DNA from: Melioribacter roseus
GTDB taxonomy: Bacteria > Bacteroidota > Ignavibacteria > Ignavibacteriales > Melioribacteraceae
NCBI GenBank assembly: GCA_020726285.1
Contig: DYSW01000010.1
Span: 1 to 49,775 of the forward strand
DNA: 49,775 nucleotides
Direction of reading: 5' to 3'
Part shown: positions 1 through 9,118 of the stretch, piece after piece
Numbering within the stretch: position 1 is the stretch's first letter
How the letters are laid out: every line of letters starts with the position of its first letter
The notes under the pieces: generated by a model
What the model was told of the DNA's origin: nothing
What the model saw: the letters and a program-made list of their open reading frames with translations, nothing else
The model's database searches: none
Translations under genes and position numbers: made by a program

Positions 1-1161
1 CGAGCTGATTATTTTGTAAAATCTTTGCGAAATGCTGGTCACGAAGTTTTTATAATTTCACCAAAACCAAGTTATCCTCTCGGGAAAATTTTTGATGGAT
101 TTAAAGGAAAATTAATCGTTAAAAATGAAACTGAAAACATAATTTATCTTCCAATTTGGTTTGTTGGCTCTCATTCATTAATTGGCAGACTTTTATCATA
201 CATTTCGTATTTCAAATCTTCGCTAATTTATCTACTTTTTAATAGATTCAAACCAGATGTTGTTATTTCATCTTCGCCACCAATATTTACTTCGCTTGCC
301 GCATTAATTTATTCAAAAATTAAAAGAGCGAAGTTTATTTTTGATATTCGCGATGTTTGGCCCGATATTGGAATTGAACTTGGAATTTTGACAAATGAAT
401 TTTATATAAAAGGATTATCCAAAATTGAAAAATATTTACTTAAAAATTCACATAAGATTATTGTAACTGCAAATGGCGACAAACAAAATGTTTTAAGTAA
501 AATTGATAATTCCGAAAAATGTGAGATAATATTTAATGGTGCTGATACAGAAATTTTCCATCCGATTGATGGAATTGAAAGAGCCGAAATTCGCAAAAAA
601 TACAATATTCCAACCAATAAAAAAGTAATTATCTATTTTGGGTCATATAACTACGGAATGAACGATATTGAGTTGATTCCTGAAATTCTTCTGAATATCA
701 ATCCTCAAAACGATATATTTTTCCTCTCGATTGGGAGTGGTGATAACTTGGAAAATGTTTTAACAAAAATACAAGGAAAAATTCCCTTTCTTTCTTTTCC
801 TAATTTAAGTTCAAAAGAAATTGCTAAATTAGTTGCTTGTTCCGATTTATCAATAATTCCACGAAAGGAAATAAAAAAAGATACAGGTGGAAATATTCCA
901 GTTAAGTGTTTTGAAAGTTGGGCTTGCGGAATTCCAGTTATTCTTTCTACAATTGAGAACACTGATTTAGCAAAAATATTTGATTCTATCAATTTTGGAA
1001 AACGAGTTTTACCAAATAATGCCAAAATTTTTTCTAAAACTTGCGAAGAAGTTCTAAATTCCCAAATAGGATTTCAAAATGAAGAAGCAAGAAAATTTGT
1101 TGTGAATAATTTTGATAGAAGAAAAAATAGCGAAAAGTTACTTTCTTTATTAAATGACTAA
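1..1161 (+). CDS. glycosyltransferase family 4 (WbuB-like), 5' end outside window
   Basis: GT-B fold glycosyltransferase, probably adding an amino-sugar or similar residue to a lipid-linked surface glycan at the cytoplasmic face of the inner membrane. The frame is open from base 1 (RADYFVKSLRNAGHEVF), so the TTG at 25 is not the real start and the true N-terminus lies upstream of the window. Visible family marks are the SSPPIF stretch followed by FDIRDVWPD, typical of WbuB-like GT4 enzymes, a GT4 acceptor/donor cleft segment around VTANGDK, and a C-terminal region with CFESWACGIPVI, where the usual E-x7-E donor-binding motif is only partly kept. The gene stops 66 bases before the first ATG of the DUF4143 ATPase frame and fits the polyprenyl-glycan genes that follow. 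The exact sugar cannot be assigned from sequence. Confidence 0.88.
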   Translation, partial: RADYFVKSLRNAGHEVFIISPKPSYPLGKIFDGFKGKLIVKNETENIIYLPIWFVGSHSLIGRLLSYISYFKSSLIYLLFNRFKPDVVISSSPPIFTSLAALIYSKIKRAKFIFDIRDVWPDIGIELGILTNEFYIKGLSKIEKYLLKNSHKIIVTANGDKQNVLSKIDNSEKCEIIFNGADTEIFHPIDGIERAEIRKKYNIPTNKKVIIYFGSYNYGMNDIELIPEILLNINPQNDIFFLSIGSGDNLENVLTKIQGKIPFLSFPNLSSKEIAKLVACSDLSIIPRKEIKKDTGGNIPVKCFESWACGIPVILSTIENTDLAKIFDSINFGKRVLPNNAKIFSKTCEEVLNSQIGFQNEEARKFVVNNFDRRKNSEKLLSLLND

Positions 1162-1171
1162 TTTCCAGATT

Positions 1172-1237
1172 ATTCGACAAAACTATGCTAAATCTGTCGA
1201 ATACAACTCGACAAAATTATATAAAATATGTCGAATA
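1172..1237. repeat. two tandem 31-bp units, each an internal TCGACA...TGTCGA dyad
   Basis: Two units of about 31 bases with a 34-base period lie directly upstream of the DUF4143 ATPase. The first has ATTCGACA (1172-1179) and TGTCGAAT (1195-1202). The second has TCGACA (1208-1213) and TGTCGA (1229-1234). In both units the arms flank an AT-rich core of 15 bases. The first ATG of the downstream frame (1228) falls inside the second unit, which argues that translation really starts further on. The arrangement looks like an operator, or a binding site for the ATPase itself. The function is inferred. Confidence 0.7.
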
Positions 1238-1275
1238 GGATTTTGTTTAATGATTTTAAGTTTTTATTTTTGCCT

Positions 1276-2457
1276 ATGATTTTTGAACGAGAAATAGAAA
1301 AACAGCTTTTTGAACAAGTTGATACAAAGCAAGTTATTGTTCTAACAGGAATGCGAAGAACAGGTAAAACAACTGTACTTAAATCCATCTTTAATAAAAT
1401 TTCTTCGCCAAATAAATATTATTTTGACATCGAAAATATTATGGAGAGAAAAACTTTTGAGGAAAATGATTACAATAATATTGTGAAAAATCTAAAAGCG
1501 TATGGAATATCAGCAAACGAAAAGGCGTACATTTTTATTGATGAAATTCAATTTATGCCGAATTTAACTTCTGTACTAAAATATCTTCACGATAACTATA
1601 ATTTTAAGTTTTTCGTTTCATGTTCAAGTGGCTTTTATTTGAAAAATTTTTTCCCAGAATCGCTTGCCGGAAGGAAAATATTATTTGAACTATTTCCGTT
1701 AACTTTTCGAGAATTCCTAAAATTTAAGAATATTTTAATTGAAAATTATGATGATTTTCAATCCAAAGTATTAAACAAAAACCGAATTTTGCACGAAAAA
1801 CTAACCAAATATTATGATGAATATTTGAAATATGGTGGATTTCCACAAGTTGTTCTTGAAGAAAATGTTCAACAAAAGGGATATATCTTGTCTGATATTT
1901 TTTCATCATATTTCCAAAAAGATTTGATAAGTTTGGCTGATTTTCGGAAAGTTGATTCGTTCAAAAAGATGATATTTTTGCTTTTGGAACGAGTTGGCTC
2001 AAAAATCGACATCACAAAACTTGCCTCACTTGTAGGAATTAGCCGAGATTCGGTTTATTCTTTTCTGAATTTGCTTGAAGGTTCGTATTTTATTCATTTT
2101 ATTTCTCCATTCACAAAGAATAAAGATTTAGAAATTAGTGGTACTCGAAAATTCTATTTTTGCGACACAGGATTAATTAATCAATTTTCGTCAGTTTCTG
2201 AAGGAGCAATTTTAGAAAATTCAGTCTTTCTTAATCTGAAACAAAATGGGACAATAAATTATTTTCAAAAACGAAACGGAATGGAAATAGATTTTATACT
2301 AAACGGAAAATCTGCTTTTGAAGTAAAAAAAACAGGCGATTTTTCGGACATAAATAAATTACATAAACTTTCAAATCAAATTGGAATTGACCAATATTTT
2401 CTAATTTCTGCGAATTATCTCGATTTTGAAAATGTAATTCCAACAACTTTAATATAG
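1276..2457 (+). CDS. AAA_14/DUF4143 family ATPase
   Basis: P-loop ATPase of the AAA_14 plus DUF4143 architecture (393 aa from the start chosen here). Walker A is GMRRTGKTT at residues 25-33 and Walker B is FIDEIQF near residue 90. The middle region has a winged-helix-like segment (KLASLVGISRDSVYSFL). The C-terminus holds a nuclease-like EIDFILNGKSAFEVKK patch resembling a PD-(D/E)xK core. The frame is open from an ATG at 1228, but that codon sits inside an upstream dyad repeat and would add 16 residues not typical of the family. The ATG at 1276 (MIFEREIEKQLFEQ) gives the usual N-terminus, although no clear Shine-Dalgarno sequence precedes it. The family is widespread and variable between strains, and its cellular role is not established. 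It sits inside a glycan locus with no obvious functional link. Confidence 0.88.
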   Translation: MIFEREIEKQLFEQVDTKQVIVLTGMRRTGKTTVLKSIFNKISSPNKYYFDIENIMERKTFEENDYNNIVKNLKAYGISANEKAYIFIDEIQFMPNLTSVLKYLHDNYNFKFFVSCSSGFYLKNFFPESLAGRKILFELFPLTFREFLKFKNILIENYDDFQSKVLNKNRILHEKLTKYYDEYLKYGGFPQVVLEENVQQKGYILSDIFSSYFQKDLISLADFRKVDSFKKMIFLLLERVGSKIDITKLASLVGISRDSVYSFLNLLEGSYFIHFISPFTKNKDLEISGTRKFYFCDTGLINQFSSVSEGAILENSVFLNLKQNGTINYFQKRNGMEIDFILNGKSAFEVKKTGDFSDINKLHKLSNQIGIDQYFLISANYLDFENVIPTTLI

Positions 2458-2459
2458 CT

Positions 2460-3647
2460 ATGAAATCAGATATAATAATTATTGGTGCGGGAATTGTTGG
2501 TTTAGCAACTGCATTGAGCATTTTAGAAAAAAATCCCAAACTAAAAATTGTTATTCTCGAAAAAGAAAATCGGGTTGCGTTTCATCAAACTGGTCATAAT
2601 AGCGGAGTAATTCATTCTGGAATTTACTACAAAACCGGAAGTCTGAAAGCAACAAACACGCGTTTGGGTTACGAAAAATTGCTCAATTTTTGTGATGAAC
2701 ATAAAATCAAATATGAAATTTGTGGTAAAGTTATTGTTGCCACAAAAGAAGAGGAAATACCATATTTGAACATTTTGTTCGAAAGAGGAAAAGCAAACGG
2801 TTTGCAAAATTTGGAATATCTCGACGAGAAATCAATCAAAAATTATGAACCAAATGTTGCGGGTATCAAAGGAATTTATGTGCCACAAACTGGAATTATT
2901 AATTACACCTCAGTTTCGGAAAAATATGCTGAAATAATCGAGCAAAAAGGAAGCGAAATTTATTTCAATCAGAAAGTGATTGGTATTTCAGAAAATCCAA
3001 ATTCAATTGAAGTATTTACACAAAATGGGAAATTTTACGCCGACAAATTAATCTCGTGTTCGGGACTTTTTTCAGATAGAATCTCACAAATGACGCAAGA
3101 AAAGATTGACCTTCGGATTATTCCATTTCGAGGGGAATATTATAAATTATCAGAACAAAAGAAAAATTTAGTTAGGAATTTGGTTTACCCTGTTCCCGAC
3201 CCAAATTTCCCATTTCTCGGAGTTCATTTCACGCGAATGATTTCGGGCGAAGTTGAAGCTGGACCGAATGCTGTCCTTTCGTTCAAACGCGAAGGATACA
3301 ACAAAACAGATTTCAACCTAAACGATACACTCGAAACATTTTCTTGGCCTGGTTTTAGAAAAGTTGCTAAAAAATATTGGAAAGTAGGAATTGGCGAGTT
3401 TTATCGTTCATTTAATAAAAAAGCATTTGTTTCAGCTTTGCAAAAGTTAATTCCATCAATTCAAGAAGAAGATTTAACACTAGGAGGTTCCGGAATTAGA
3501 GCGCAAGCTTGCAAAATTAATGGCGAACTTTTAGATGATTTTGCTATTTTGCAAGATAAAAATGTTGTTCATGTTTTAAATGCACCTTCGCCAGCGGCTA
3601 CAGCAAGTTTGGCAATTGGTGAAAAAATAGCCAACTTTTTAGGTTAA
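2460..3647 (+). CDS. lhgO: L-2-hydroxyglutarate oxidase (FAD-dependent)
   Basis: FAD-dependent oxidase/dehydrogenase of the DAO fold that oxidises L-2-hydroxyglutarate to 2-oxoglutarate, a metabolite-repair or lysine-degradation step, normally passing electrons to the membrane quinone pool. The N-terminal dinucleotide fold shows IIGAGIVGLA at residues 6-15. The segment HQTGHNSGVIHSGIYY that follows is the hallmark of LhgO proteins. The C-terminal GGSGIRAQ and NAPSPAATASLAIG segments close the FAD domain. At 395 aa the length matches the family. It begins two bases after the ATPase stop, so the two may be co-transcribed, but the neighbours give no pathway context. Confidence in the family is high. 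The substrate assignment rests on similarity of these motifs. Confidence 0.88.
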   Translation: MKSDIIIIGAGIVGLATALSILEKNPKLKIVILEKENRVAFHQTGHNSGVIHSGIYYKTGSLKATNTRLGYEKLLNFCDEHKIKYEICGKVIVATKEEEIPYLNILFERGKANGLQNLEYLDEKSIKNYEPNVAGIKGIYVPQTGIINYTSVSEKYAEIIEQKGSEIYFNQKVIGISENPNSIEVFTQNGKFYADKLISCSGLFSDRISQMTQEKIDLRIIPFRGEYYKLSEQKKNLVRNLVYPVPDPNFPFLGVHFTRMISGEVEAGPNAVLSFKREGYNKTDFNLNDTLETFSWPGFRKVAKKYWKVGIGEFYRSFNKKAFVSALQKLIPSIQEEDLTLGGSGIRAQACKINGELLDDFAILQDKNVVHVLNAPSPAATASLAIGEKIANFLG

Positions 3648-3677
3648 TTATCATTCACAAAATCAAAAAACTACTTA

Positions 3678-5084
3678 ATGAAAAAAAAATACGATAGATT
3701 TTACATTTTTCTGATAGATTTTATTACAATCAACTTAGCTTGGATAATTTATTACTTTTTTAGAGTTGAAAGTGGAATGTTTTCAATGGTGATAAAACCA
3801 ACATTTTTGCTCCCGATGTTAGTAATTTATCTTTATTGGCTACTTATATTTTTTGCTGTCGGAATGTATAAACCTTGGTTTGCTGATTCTCGTTTTGAAG
3901 AAATTTCAACACTTTTTAAGACAACATTTATAGGTGTTTTTGTTTTATTTTCTTTAATATTTTTTGATGATGTTGGTCGACCAGGAGTTACAAATTCCCG
4001 CTACTTAATTATAATTTATTGGGGAATTTTACTCTCGATTGTAGGTTTTGGACGCTTGCTTTATCGTGCAATTCAAAGATATTTACTTGTCTCTGGAATT
4101 GGAAGGCATAATACTCTAATTATTGGTTACAATAAAAAATCTAAAGAAATTCTAAATTCTATCAAAAAGAATCGCCCACTTGGATTAGATGTTGTTGGTT
4201 TTATTGCGGTGGATTATAAGAATGTTGGAAAAGAATATAACGGCGTTAGGGTTCTATCACAATTAGAAGAAATTGAAAGGCATATTTTGGAAGGGAATGT
4301 AAAAGAAATTATCATTTCACTTGATGAAAAAAATCAAGATAATTTACTGACTGTAATTTCAAAATGTGATTCACTTGGAGTTGTTATAAAAGTTGTTCCA
4401 GATTTGTTTCAAATGTTAACGGGACAAGTTAAATCGGCTTCAGTTTATGGTGTCCCACTAATTGAAATAAACCCAAAATTATTGACAGATTTTGAAAAAA
4501 AAATAAAACGGTTGATGGATATTTTTATTTCACTTTTCCTACTTACAATTACTTCTCCAATTATCATTTTAACTGCTTTGGCTATAAAATTAGAAAGTCA
4601 TGGACCTATAATTTATAAGCAAGAACGAGTTGGTTTGAAAGGAAGAAAATTCACAGTACTTAAGTTTCGTTCAATGATTCAAGATGCCGAAAAAAACAGT
4701 GGAGCAGTTTGGGCAAGCAAAATTGACTCGAGAATTACAAAAGTTGGGAATTTCATTCGAAAAGTGAGAATTGACGAAATCCCACAAATGTATAATGTAT
4801 TAAAAGGTGAAATGAGTTTAGTTGGTCCGAGACCAGAAAGACCAATTTTTGTTGAACAATTTGCCAAAGAAATTCCATTTTATAAAAGAAGATTATTAGT
4901 AAAACCTGGTTTAACAGGCTGGGCGCAAGTAAAACATAAATATGATGAAGATATTGAAGATGTAAAAAATAAGTTGAATTACGATCTTTTTTATATTGAG
5001 AATATCTCAATTAGAATGGATTTGAAAATATTATTTAGAACAGTTTTTGTGGTACTTTTAGGAAAAGGACATTTTGAAAAATGA
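3678..5084 (+). CDS. undecaprenyl-phosphate sugar phosphotransferase (WcaJ/WbaP-type polyisoprenyl-P hexose-1-P transferase)
   Basis: Initiating enzyme for a surface polysaccharide. It transfers a hexose-1-phosphate from a nucleotide sugar onto undecaprenyl phosphate at the inner membrane. The N-terminus has four to five hydrophobic segments (residues about 8-135). A CoA-binding-like Rossmann domain follows (HNTLIIGYNKKS, about 145-260). The catalytic bacterial sugar-transferase domain begins at KRLMDIFISLF and carries YKQERVGLKGRKFTVLKFRSM, the catalytic Asp-Glu dyad in RIDEIPQ (Asp366-Glu367), SLVGPRPERP and KPGLTGWAQV. At 468 aa it is full length. Its last four bases overlap the next gene (ATGA), so the two are translationally coupled. 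It is an intact relative of the degenerate C-terminal half of the 5797-7791 protein. The sugar donor (glucose or galactose most often) cannot be read from sequence. Confidence 0.93.
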   Translation: MKKKYDRFYIFLIDFITINLAWIIYYFFRVESGMFSMVIKPTFLLPMLVIYLYWLLIFFAVGMYKPWFADSRFEEISTLFKTTFIGVFVLFSLIFFDDVGRPGVTNSRYLIIIYWGILLSIVGFGRLLYRAIQRYLLVSGIGRHNTLIIGYNKKSKEILNSIKKNRPLGLDVVGFIAVDYKNVGKEYNGVRVLSQLEEIERHILEGNVKEIIISLDEKNQDNLLTVISKCDSLGVVIKVVPDLFQMLTGQVKSASVYGVPLIEINPKLLTDFEKKIKRLMDIFISLFLLTITSPIIILTALAIKLESHGPIIYKQERVGLKGRKFTVLKFRSMIQDAEKNSGAVWASKIDSRITKVGNFIRKVRIDEIPQMYNVLKGEMSLVGPRPERPIFVEQFAKEIPFYKRRLLVKPGLTGWAQVKHKYDEDIEDVKNKLNYDLFYIENISIRMDLKILFRTVFVVLLGKGHFEK

Positions 5085-5797
5085 GAACAATTATTATAAT
5101 TCCAACATACAACGAAATGGAGAACATCGAAGATCTTTTGAATATACTCGGAGAATTATATCCCGATTTTTATATTCTTATTGTTGATGATAATTCTCCA
5201 GATAAAACTTGGGAATATGTTGAAAACAGAAGCAAAACTAACGAAAAAATTCATCTACTGAAACGAATTGGGAAATTAGGACTTGGTACTGCTTATGTTG
5301 AAGGATTTAAGTTTGCTATAAAAAATAAGTTTGATTACGTAGTTCAAATGGATGCTGATTTTTCTCACGACCCGAAAATGATTTCGAAAATGATTGAAAA
5401 ATTGAGCGAATTCGATTTAGTAATCGGAAGTAGATATGTTGAAGGCGTGAATGTTGTAAATTGGCCAATTTCGAGATTGTTGTTAAGTTATTTTGCAAAT
5501 ATTTATACTCGAATAATCACTTGTCTGCCAATTCACGACGCAACGGCAGGTTTCAAAACATTCAAAATAAAAGTTTTAGAATCAATAAATCTTGATTACA
5601 TTCGTTCAAATGGATATGCTTTTCAGATTGAAATGAATTTCAAAGCGTGGAAAAAAGGATTTAAGTTAAAAGAAATTCCAATTGTTTTTACAGACAGAAT
5701 CGAAGGAACTTCAAAAATGTCGAAATCAATTGTTTATGAAGCCGTTTTTATGGTATGGAAATTACGTTTTAGAAGCATTTTTGGACTTCTTAAGTAA
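5081..5797 (+). CDS. polyprenol-phosphate mannosyltransferase-like GT2
   Basis: GT2 enzyme that transfers a sugar (mannose in characterised relatives) from a nucleotide donor to polyprenyl phosphate on the cytoplasmic membrane face. It is 238 aa and has no C-terminal membrane helices, so it is the short DPM1-type form. Motifs visible are IIIPTYNEMENI at the N-terminus, VDDNSPDKTW near residue 34, the metal-binding MDADFSHDP near residue 90, GSRYVEG, and the HDATAGFKTF segment common in this subfamily. It overlaps the preceding sugar-phosphotransferase by four bases. It ends on the first base of the next ATG (TAATG), so it sits in the middle of a tightly coupled glycan operon. A glucosyl- or other glycosyl-phosphoryl-lipid synthase is the main alternative. 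Confidence 0.88.
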   Translation: MRTIIIIPTYNEMENIEDLLNILGELYPDFYILIVDDNSPDKTWEYVENRSKTNEKIHLLKRIGKLGLGTAYVEGFKFAIKNKFDYVVQMDADFSHDPKMISKMIEKLSEFDLVIGSRYVEGVNVVNWPISRLLLSYFANIYTRIITCLPIHDATAGFKTFKIKVLESINLDYIRSNGYAFQIEMNFKAWKKGFKLKEIPIVFTDRIEGTSKMSKSIVYEAVFMVWKLRFRSIFGLLK

Positions 5798-7791
5798 TGA
5801 AAGACATTTCAATTATAATTGTTAATTATAATGTAAAAGAGTTTGTATTAAACTTAATTTCATCTATTGAAAAATCTTCAAAAAACCTTGCGGTTGAAGT
5901 AATTATTGTTGATAATGCTTCGAGCGATGGAAGTGTCGAACTAATTCGGAATAGATTCCCTAATGTAAAATTAATAGCAAATTCAGAAAATATTGGTTTT
6001 GGAAAAGCGAATAATCAGGGAATTGAAATTGCAAAAGGAAAATTCATACTTTTCCTGAATCCAGATACAGTTCTGAAAGAAGATACACTTCATAAAATGG
6101 TAGATTTTCTTAATTCCAATCACAAAATTGGAATGGCAACTTGCAAAGTGCTAAATCCAGATGGAACATTACAACTTGCATGCCGAAGAAGTTATCCAAC
6201 TCCTTGGGTTTCGTTTTCAAAAATTGTTGGTTTAAGTAAAATCTTTCCAAAATCAAAAATATTTGCTCAATATAATCTCACTTATCTTCCAGAAAATGAT
6301 ACTTACGAAGTTGACGCAATTTCGGGTTCATTTATGTTCTTAAAGAGAGAAATTTTGGATAAAGTAAATGGTTTTGATTCAGATTTTTTTATGTATGGCG
6401 AAGATTTGGATTTGTGTTACCGAGTTCGTGAAAATGGCTACAAGATTTTTTACTTTCACGAAACAGAAATAATTCATTATAAAGGCGAAAGTACAAAAAG
6501 AAGCAATATTGATGAAACACGAGTTTTTTATAACGCAATGTCACTTTTTGTTGAAAAGCATTTTTCATCATCATTTTTAGTGAAAATTATTCTTAAAGTC
6601 GCAATTCAGATTAAAGAATTCATGGCATTTTTCTCAAAAAACAGAACAGCAATTTTACCTGCTTTACTCGATTTCCTTCTATTTGCTTTGATGCTTTTTA
6701 TTGCCGAAAATTATTACAAAAAGAACACAACTTGGGTTGGTTTTCCAAATGAAATAAAACCTTGGATTTTTCTAATTCCAGCGTTTTTGCAAGTAATTCT
6801 ATCTTTTTTTGTTGGCGTTTATAAATCAACAAGTTTAAGTGTTAGTAGAACAATTCTCGCACTTTTTATCGGATTAATCTTAATTTCGTCCTCAACTTTC
6901 TTTCTAAAACAATATGCATTTAGCAGAGCAGTAGTATTAATTACATATTCGCTAACGTTTTTAGTTTACGCAGTTTACCGAATTATACTTAAAATCTTCT
7001 TTCATGTCGGGAATAAAAGTCATTTTTCTAGAAAAAGGACATTGTTGGTTGGCTCAAAAAATGAATTGTCAATCTTCATTGATAAATTGAAGAAAAATTA
7101 TCTTTTTAAAGATGAAGTGATTGGTTTGATTTCAAAAAATATGGACGAAGTAGGAAAAGTGATTTTTGACAAAACCATTTTAGGAACTTTTGAAAACATA
7201 AATAAAGTAATGCAAATTCACAAAACTGAAAAAGTAATTTTTCTCTCGAAAGAAATTGATTTCACTCAGATTTTCAATGTGGTTGGTTCGGCGAAAAGTA
7301 GAGAAATTGAATTTATGATTGCTGGCGACGAACTTGATTATCTTGTTGGTAAATCGGCAGTTACAATTCTTGATGAAATATCTTTCCATAAATTGAATTA
7401 CAATATTTCGCAAGATTATCACCAAATTACAAAACGCATATTAGATATAACAATTTCCTTACCAATTATGGTTTTAATTTTCCCTTTTGTATTTTTGAAG
7501 AAAAATTTTGGTTCACAAGGAATTTTTTCGGAAATAATCATGGAAATACCATCCGTTTTTTTTGGAAAGAAAACATTTATTGGTCCAAGAAAACAAGATT
7601 TAACAGAAGAATTGTATCTTGGTAAAATAGGACTTTTTGGACTTTGGTTCACAGAAAATGTACATCAAGAAGATTCTGAGGAAATTAATAAACTGAATTT
7701 ATTTTATGCAAAAAATCAAAATATTTGGTTGGATTTAGATATTCTTGGTAAGTCAGTTTTGAAAATATTTTATGGAGAAAATAATGGCTAA
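5797..7791 (+). CDS. fusion: GT2 rhamnosyltransferase-like domain plus membrane segments plus degenerate sugar-transferase domain
   Basis: A 664-aa composite protein. Residues 1 to about 280 form a GT2 domain of the WbbL type: [34 protein letters not shown], the DxD-equivalent FLNPDTV and the late [10 protein letters not shown] motif. Four hydrophobic segments follow (about 287-410). Next is a Rossmann-like block ([13 protein letters not shown], about 415-455). The C-terminal stretch starts at [11 protein letters not shown] and aligns by eye with the sugar-transferase domain of the protein at 3678-5084. However, the QERVG-KFRSM segment and the catalytic Asp-Glu (DEIPQ) are absent, leaving only FIGPRKQDL and a GLFGLWF remnant of GLTGW. 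The C-terminal half therefore looks like a non-catalytic copy of the initiating transferase, perhaps a scaffold. Its start shares one base with the upstream stop, and its end overlaps accA by eight bases. Confidence 0.85.
   Translation: MKDISIIIVNYNVKEFVLNLISSIEKSSKNLAVEVIIVDNASSDGSVELIRNRFPNVKLIANSENIGFGKANNQGIEIAKGKFILFLNPDTVLKEDTLHKMVDFLNSNHKIGMATCKVLNPDGTLQLACRRSYPTPWVSFSKIVGLSKIFPKSKIFAQYNLTYLPENDTYEVDAISGSFMFLKREILDKVNGFDSDFFMYGEDLDLCYRVRENGYKIFYFHETEIIHYKGESTKRSNIDETRVFYNAMSLFVEKHFSSSFLVKIILKVAIQIKEFMAFFSKNRTAILPALLDFLLFALMLFIAENYYKKNTTWVGFPNEIKPWIFLIPAFLQVILSFFVGVYKSTSLSVSRTILALFIGLILISSSTFFLKQYAFSRAVVLITYSLTFLVYAVYRIILKIFFHVGNKSHFSRKRTLLVGSKNELSIFIDKLKKNYLFKDEVIGLISKNMDEVGKVIFDKTILGTFENINKVMQIHKTEKVIFLSKEIDFTQIFNVVGSAKSREIEFMIAGDELDYLVGKSAVTILDEISFHKLNYNISQDYHQITKRILDITISLPIMVLIFPFVFLKKNFGSQGIFSEIIMEIPSVFFGKKTFIGPRKQDLTEELYLGKIGLFGLWFTENVHQEDSEEINKLNLFYAKNQNIWLDLDILGKSVLKIFYGENNG
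7774..7780 (+). promoter_or_regulatory. ribosome binding site deciding the accA start
   Basis: GGAGAAA lies four bases before the ATG at 7784. The earlier in-frame ATG at 7772 overlaps this element and has no such site, so 7784 is preferred. Confidence 0.65.
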
Positions 7792-8734
7792 AACAATTTT
7801 GGATTTTGAAAAACCCATCATAGAAATAGAAAATAAGATAGAAGAAATGCGACAATATCAAGAAAATTTAGATATTGACGACGAAGTTGCAAGTCTTGAA
7901 ATGAAAGTAGAAGATTTAAAACGCTCAATTTATCAGAATTTAACAAGATGGCAACGCGTACAACTTGCGCGTCATCCCGAACGACCATACACGCTCGATT
8001 ATCTCGCAATGATGACAGAAGATTTTGTGGAATTGCACGGAGATAGACTTTATAGAGATGACAAAGCGATTATTGGTGGTTTTGCAAAACTTAACGACCA
8101 AAAAGTTATGATTATCGGACATCAGAAAGGAAGAGATACAAAATCAAATCTCTATCGAAATTTTGGAATGCCAAATCCAGAAGGTTACAGAAAAGCCTTG
8201 CGACTAATGAAGTTAGCCGAAAAATTCAATGTTCCAATTGTAACTTTGGTTGATACTCCTGGTGCTTTCCCTGGTTTAGAAGCAGAAGAAAATGGACAAG
8301 CTGAAGCAATCGCTCGTAATTTGTTTGAAATGTCGCAATTAACTGTCCCTGTAATTGTAGTAATTATTGGAGAAGGTGCAAGTGGCGGAGCTTTGGGAAT
8401 TGGAGTTGGCGATAGAATTCTTATGCTCGAAAATACTTGGTATTCTGTAATTAGTCCAGAATCTTGTTCAAGTATTCTTTGGCGAAGTTGGGAATTTAAA
8501 GAACAAGCCGCCGAAGCACTAAAACTTACTCCAAATGATCTTCTTTCGCAAGGAATAATTGATAGAATTGTTGAAGAACCGCTTGGTGGAGCTCATAAAA
8601 ATCCAAAATCAATGGCAAACACACTAAAAAATGTGCTACTTGAAGAAATTACTGAATTAAAAAAACTTCCAAAAAATAAACTTGTAAATAAACGTCTTGA
8701 AAAATTTAGCGAAATGGGTGTTTTTGTTGAATAA
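7784..8734 (+). CDS. accA: acetyl-CoA carboxylase carboxyltransferase subunit alpha
   Basis: Alpha subunit of the carboxyltransferase that moves carboxyl from biotin-BCCP to acetyl-CoA, giving malonyl-CoA for fatty-acid synthesis in the cytoplasm. It works with AccD, which is not in this window. The product is 316 aa from the ATG at 7784. A frame four codons longer starts at 7772, but that codon sits on the ribosome-binding site. AccA marks are LDFEKPI at the N-terminus, [13 protein letters not shown], the [30 protein letters not shown] region (abridged), [15 protein letters not shown], and [15 protein letters not shown] lining the CoA/oxyanion site. The start overlaps the preceding glycosyltransferase by eight bases (ATGGCTAA). 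That couples a lipid-synthesis gene to a glycan operon. Confidence 0.97.
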   Translation: MAKTILDFEKPIIEIENKIEEMRQYQENLDIDDEVASLEMKVEDLKRSIYQNLTRWQRVQLARHPERPYTLDYLAMMTEDFVELHGDRLYRDDKAIIGGFAKLNDQKVMIIGHQKGRDTKSNLYRNFGMPNPEGYRKALRLMKLAEKFNVPIVTLVDTPGAFPGLEAEENGQAEAIARNLFEMSQLTVPVIVVIIGEGASGGALGIGVGDRILMLENTWYSVISPESCSSILWRSWEFKEQAAEALKLTPNDLLSQGIIDRIVEEPLGGAHKNPKSMANTLKNVLLEEITELKKLPKNKLVNKRLEKFSEMGVFVE

Positions 8735-8736
8735 CC

Positions 8737-8759
8737 TTAGAGTTTAGAGTTTAGAATTT
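8737..8759 (+). repeat. left heptamer array (TTAGAGT x2, TTAGAAT)
   Basis: Three 7-base units in tandem, TTAGAGT, TTAGAGT and TTAGAAT, end two bases before the ATG of the four-helix-bundle gene. The last twelve bases (8748-8759, AGTTTAGAATTT) recur exactly inverted at 9123-9134 on the other side of that gene. Confidence 0.7.
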
Positions 8760-8761
8760 GT

Positions 8762-9118
8762 ATGAGAAGTATTGTTAGAGATAAAAGTTCTCGTTTTGCT
8801 CTTAGAATAATTAAATTATATAAATATCTTTATGATATTAAATCTGAAAAAGTGCTTTCTAAACAATTGTTGCGTTCTGGAACCTCAATTGGAGCGAATG
8901 TTGAAGAAGCACTCTCGTCTCAAATTGATAAGGATTTTATCTATAAGTTATCAATTTCGTATAAAGGATCAAAAGAAACACATTATAGGCTTCGTTTGTT
9001 GAAAGATTTAAGTTTTATTAATGCAAATGAATTTGAATCAATAATTTCTGAATGCGAAGAAAATCAAAAAATTTTATCATCTATTCTTATTACAATGAAA
9101 AAGAAAAACAAAATTTAA
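8762..9118 (+). CDS. four helix bundle protein (23S rRNA-intervening-sequence / S23 family)
   Basis: A small 118-aa protein of the four-helix-bundle family (TIGR02436/PF05635). The family includes proteins encoded inside intervening sequences of some bacterial 23S rRNA genes and the Avd accessory protein of diversity-generating retroelements. Diagnostic stretches are the N-terminal SSRFALRIIKLYKYL, then LLRSGTSIGANVEEA near residue 42, and SYKGSKETHYRLRLL near residue 65. The C-terminus is lysine-rich. Many standalone members are known, with no settled function, and nothing next to this one resembles a reverse transcriptase or rRNA. It lies between accA and a thioesterase and is bracketed by inverted heptamer arrays, which suggests insertion as a unit. 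Codon use looks similar to its surroundings. Confidence 0.9.
   Translation: MRSIVRDKSSRFALRIIKLYKYLYDIKSEKVLSKQLLRSGTSIGANVEEALSSQIDKDFIYKLSISYKGSKETHYRLRLLKDLSFINANEFESIISECEENQKILSSILITMKKKNKI

Noticed and set aside
1228-1275. ATG at 1228 as the start of the DUF4143 ATPase
   Set aside because: It lies within the second dyad repeat and would add a 16-residue N-terminus unlike the family; ATG 1276 is preferred.
8762-9118. Diversity-generating retroelement suspected from the Avd-like four-helix-bundle protein
   Set aside because: No reverse transcriptase, template repeat or variable repeat was found nearby.
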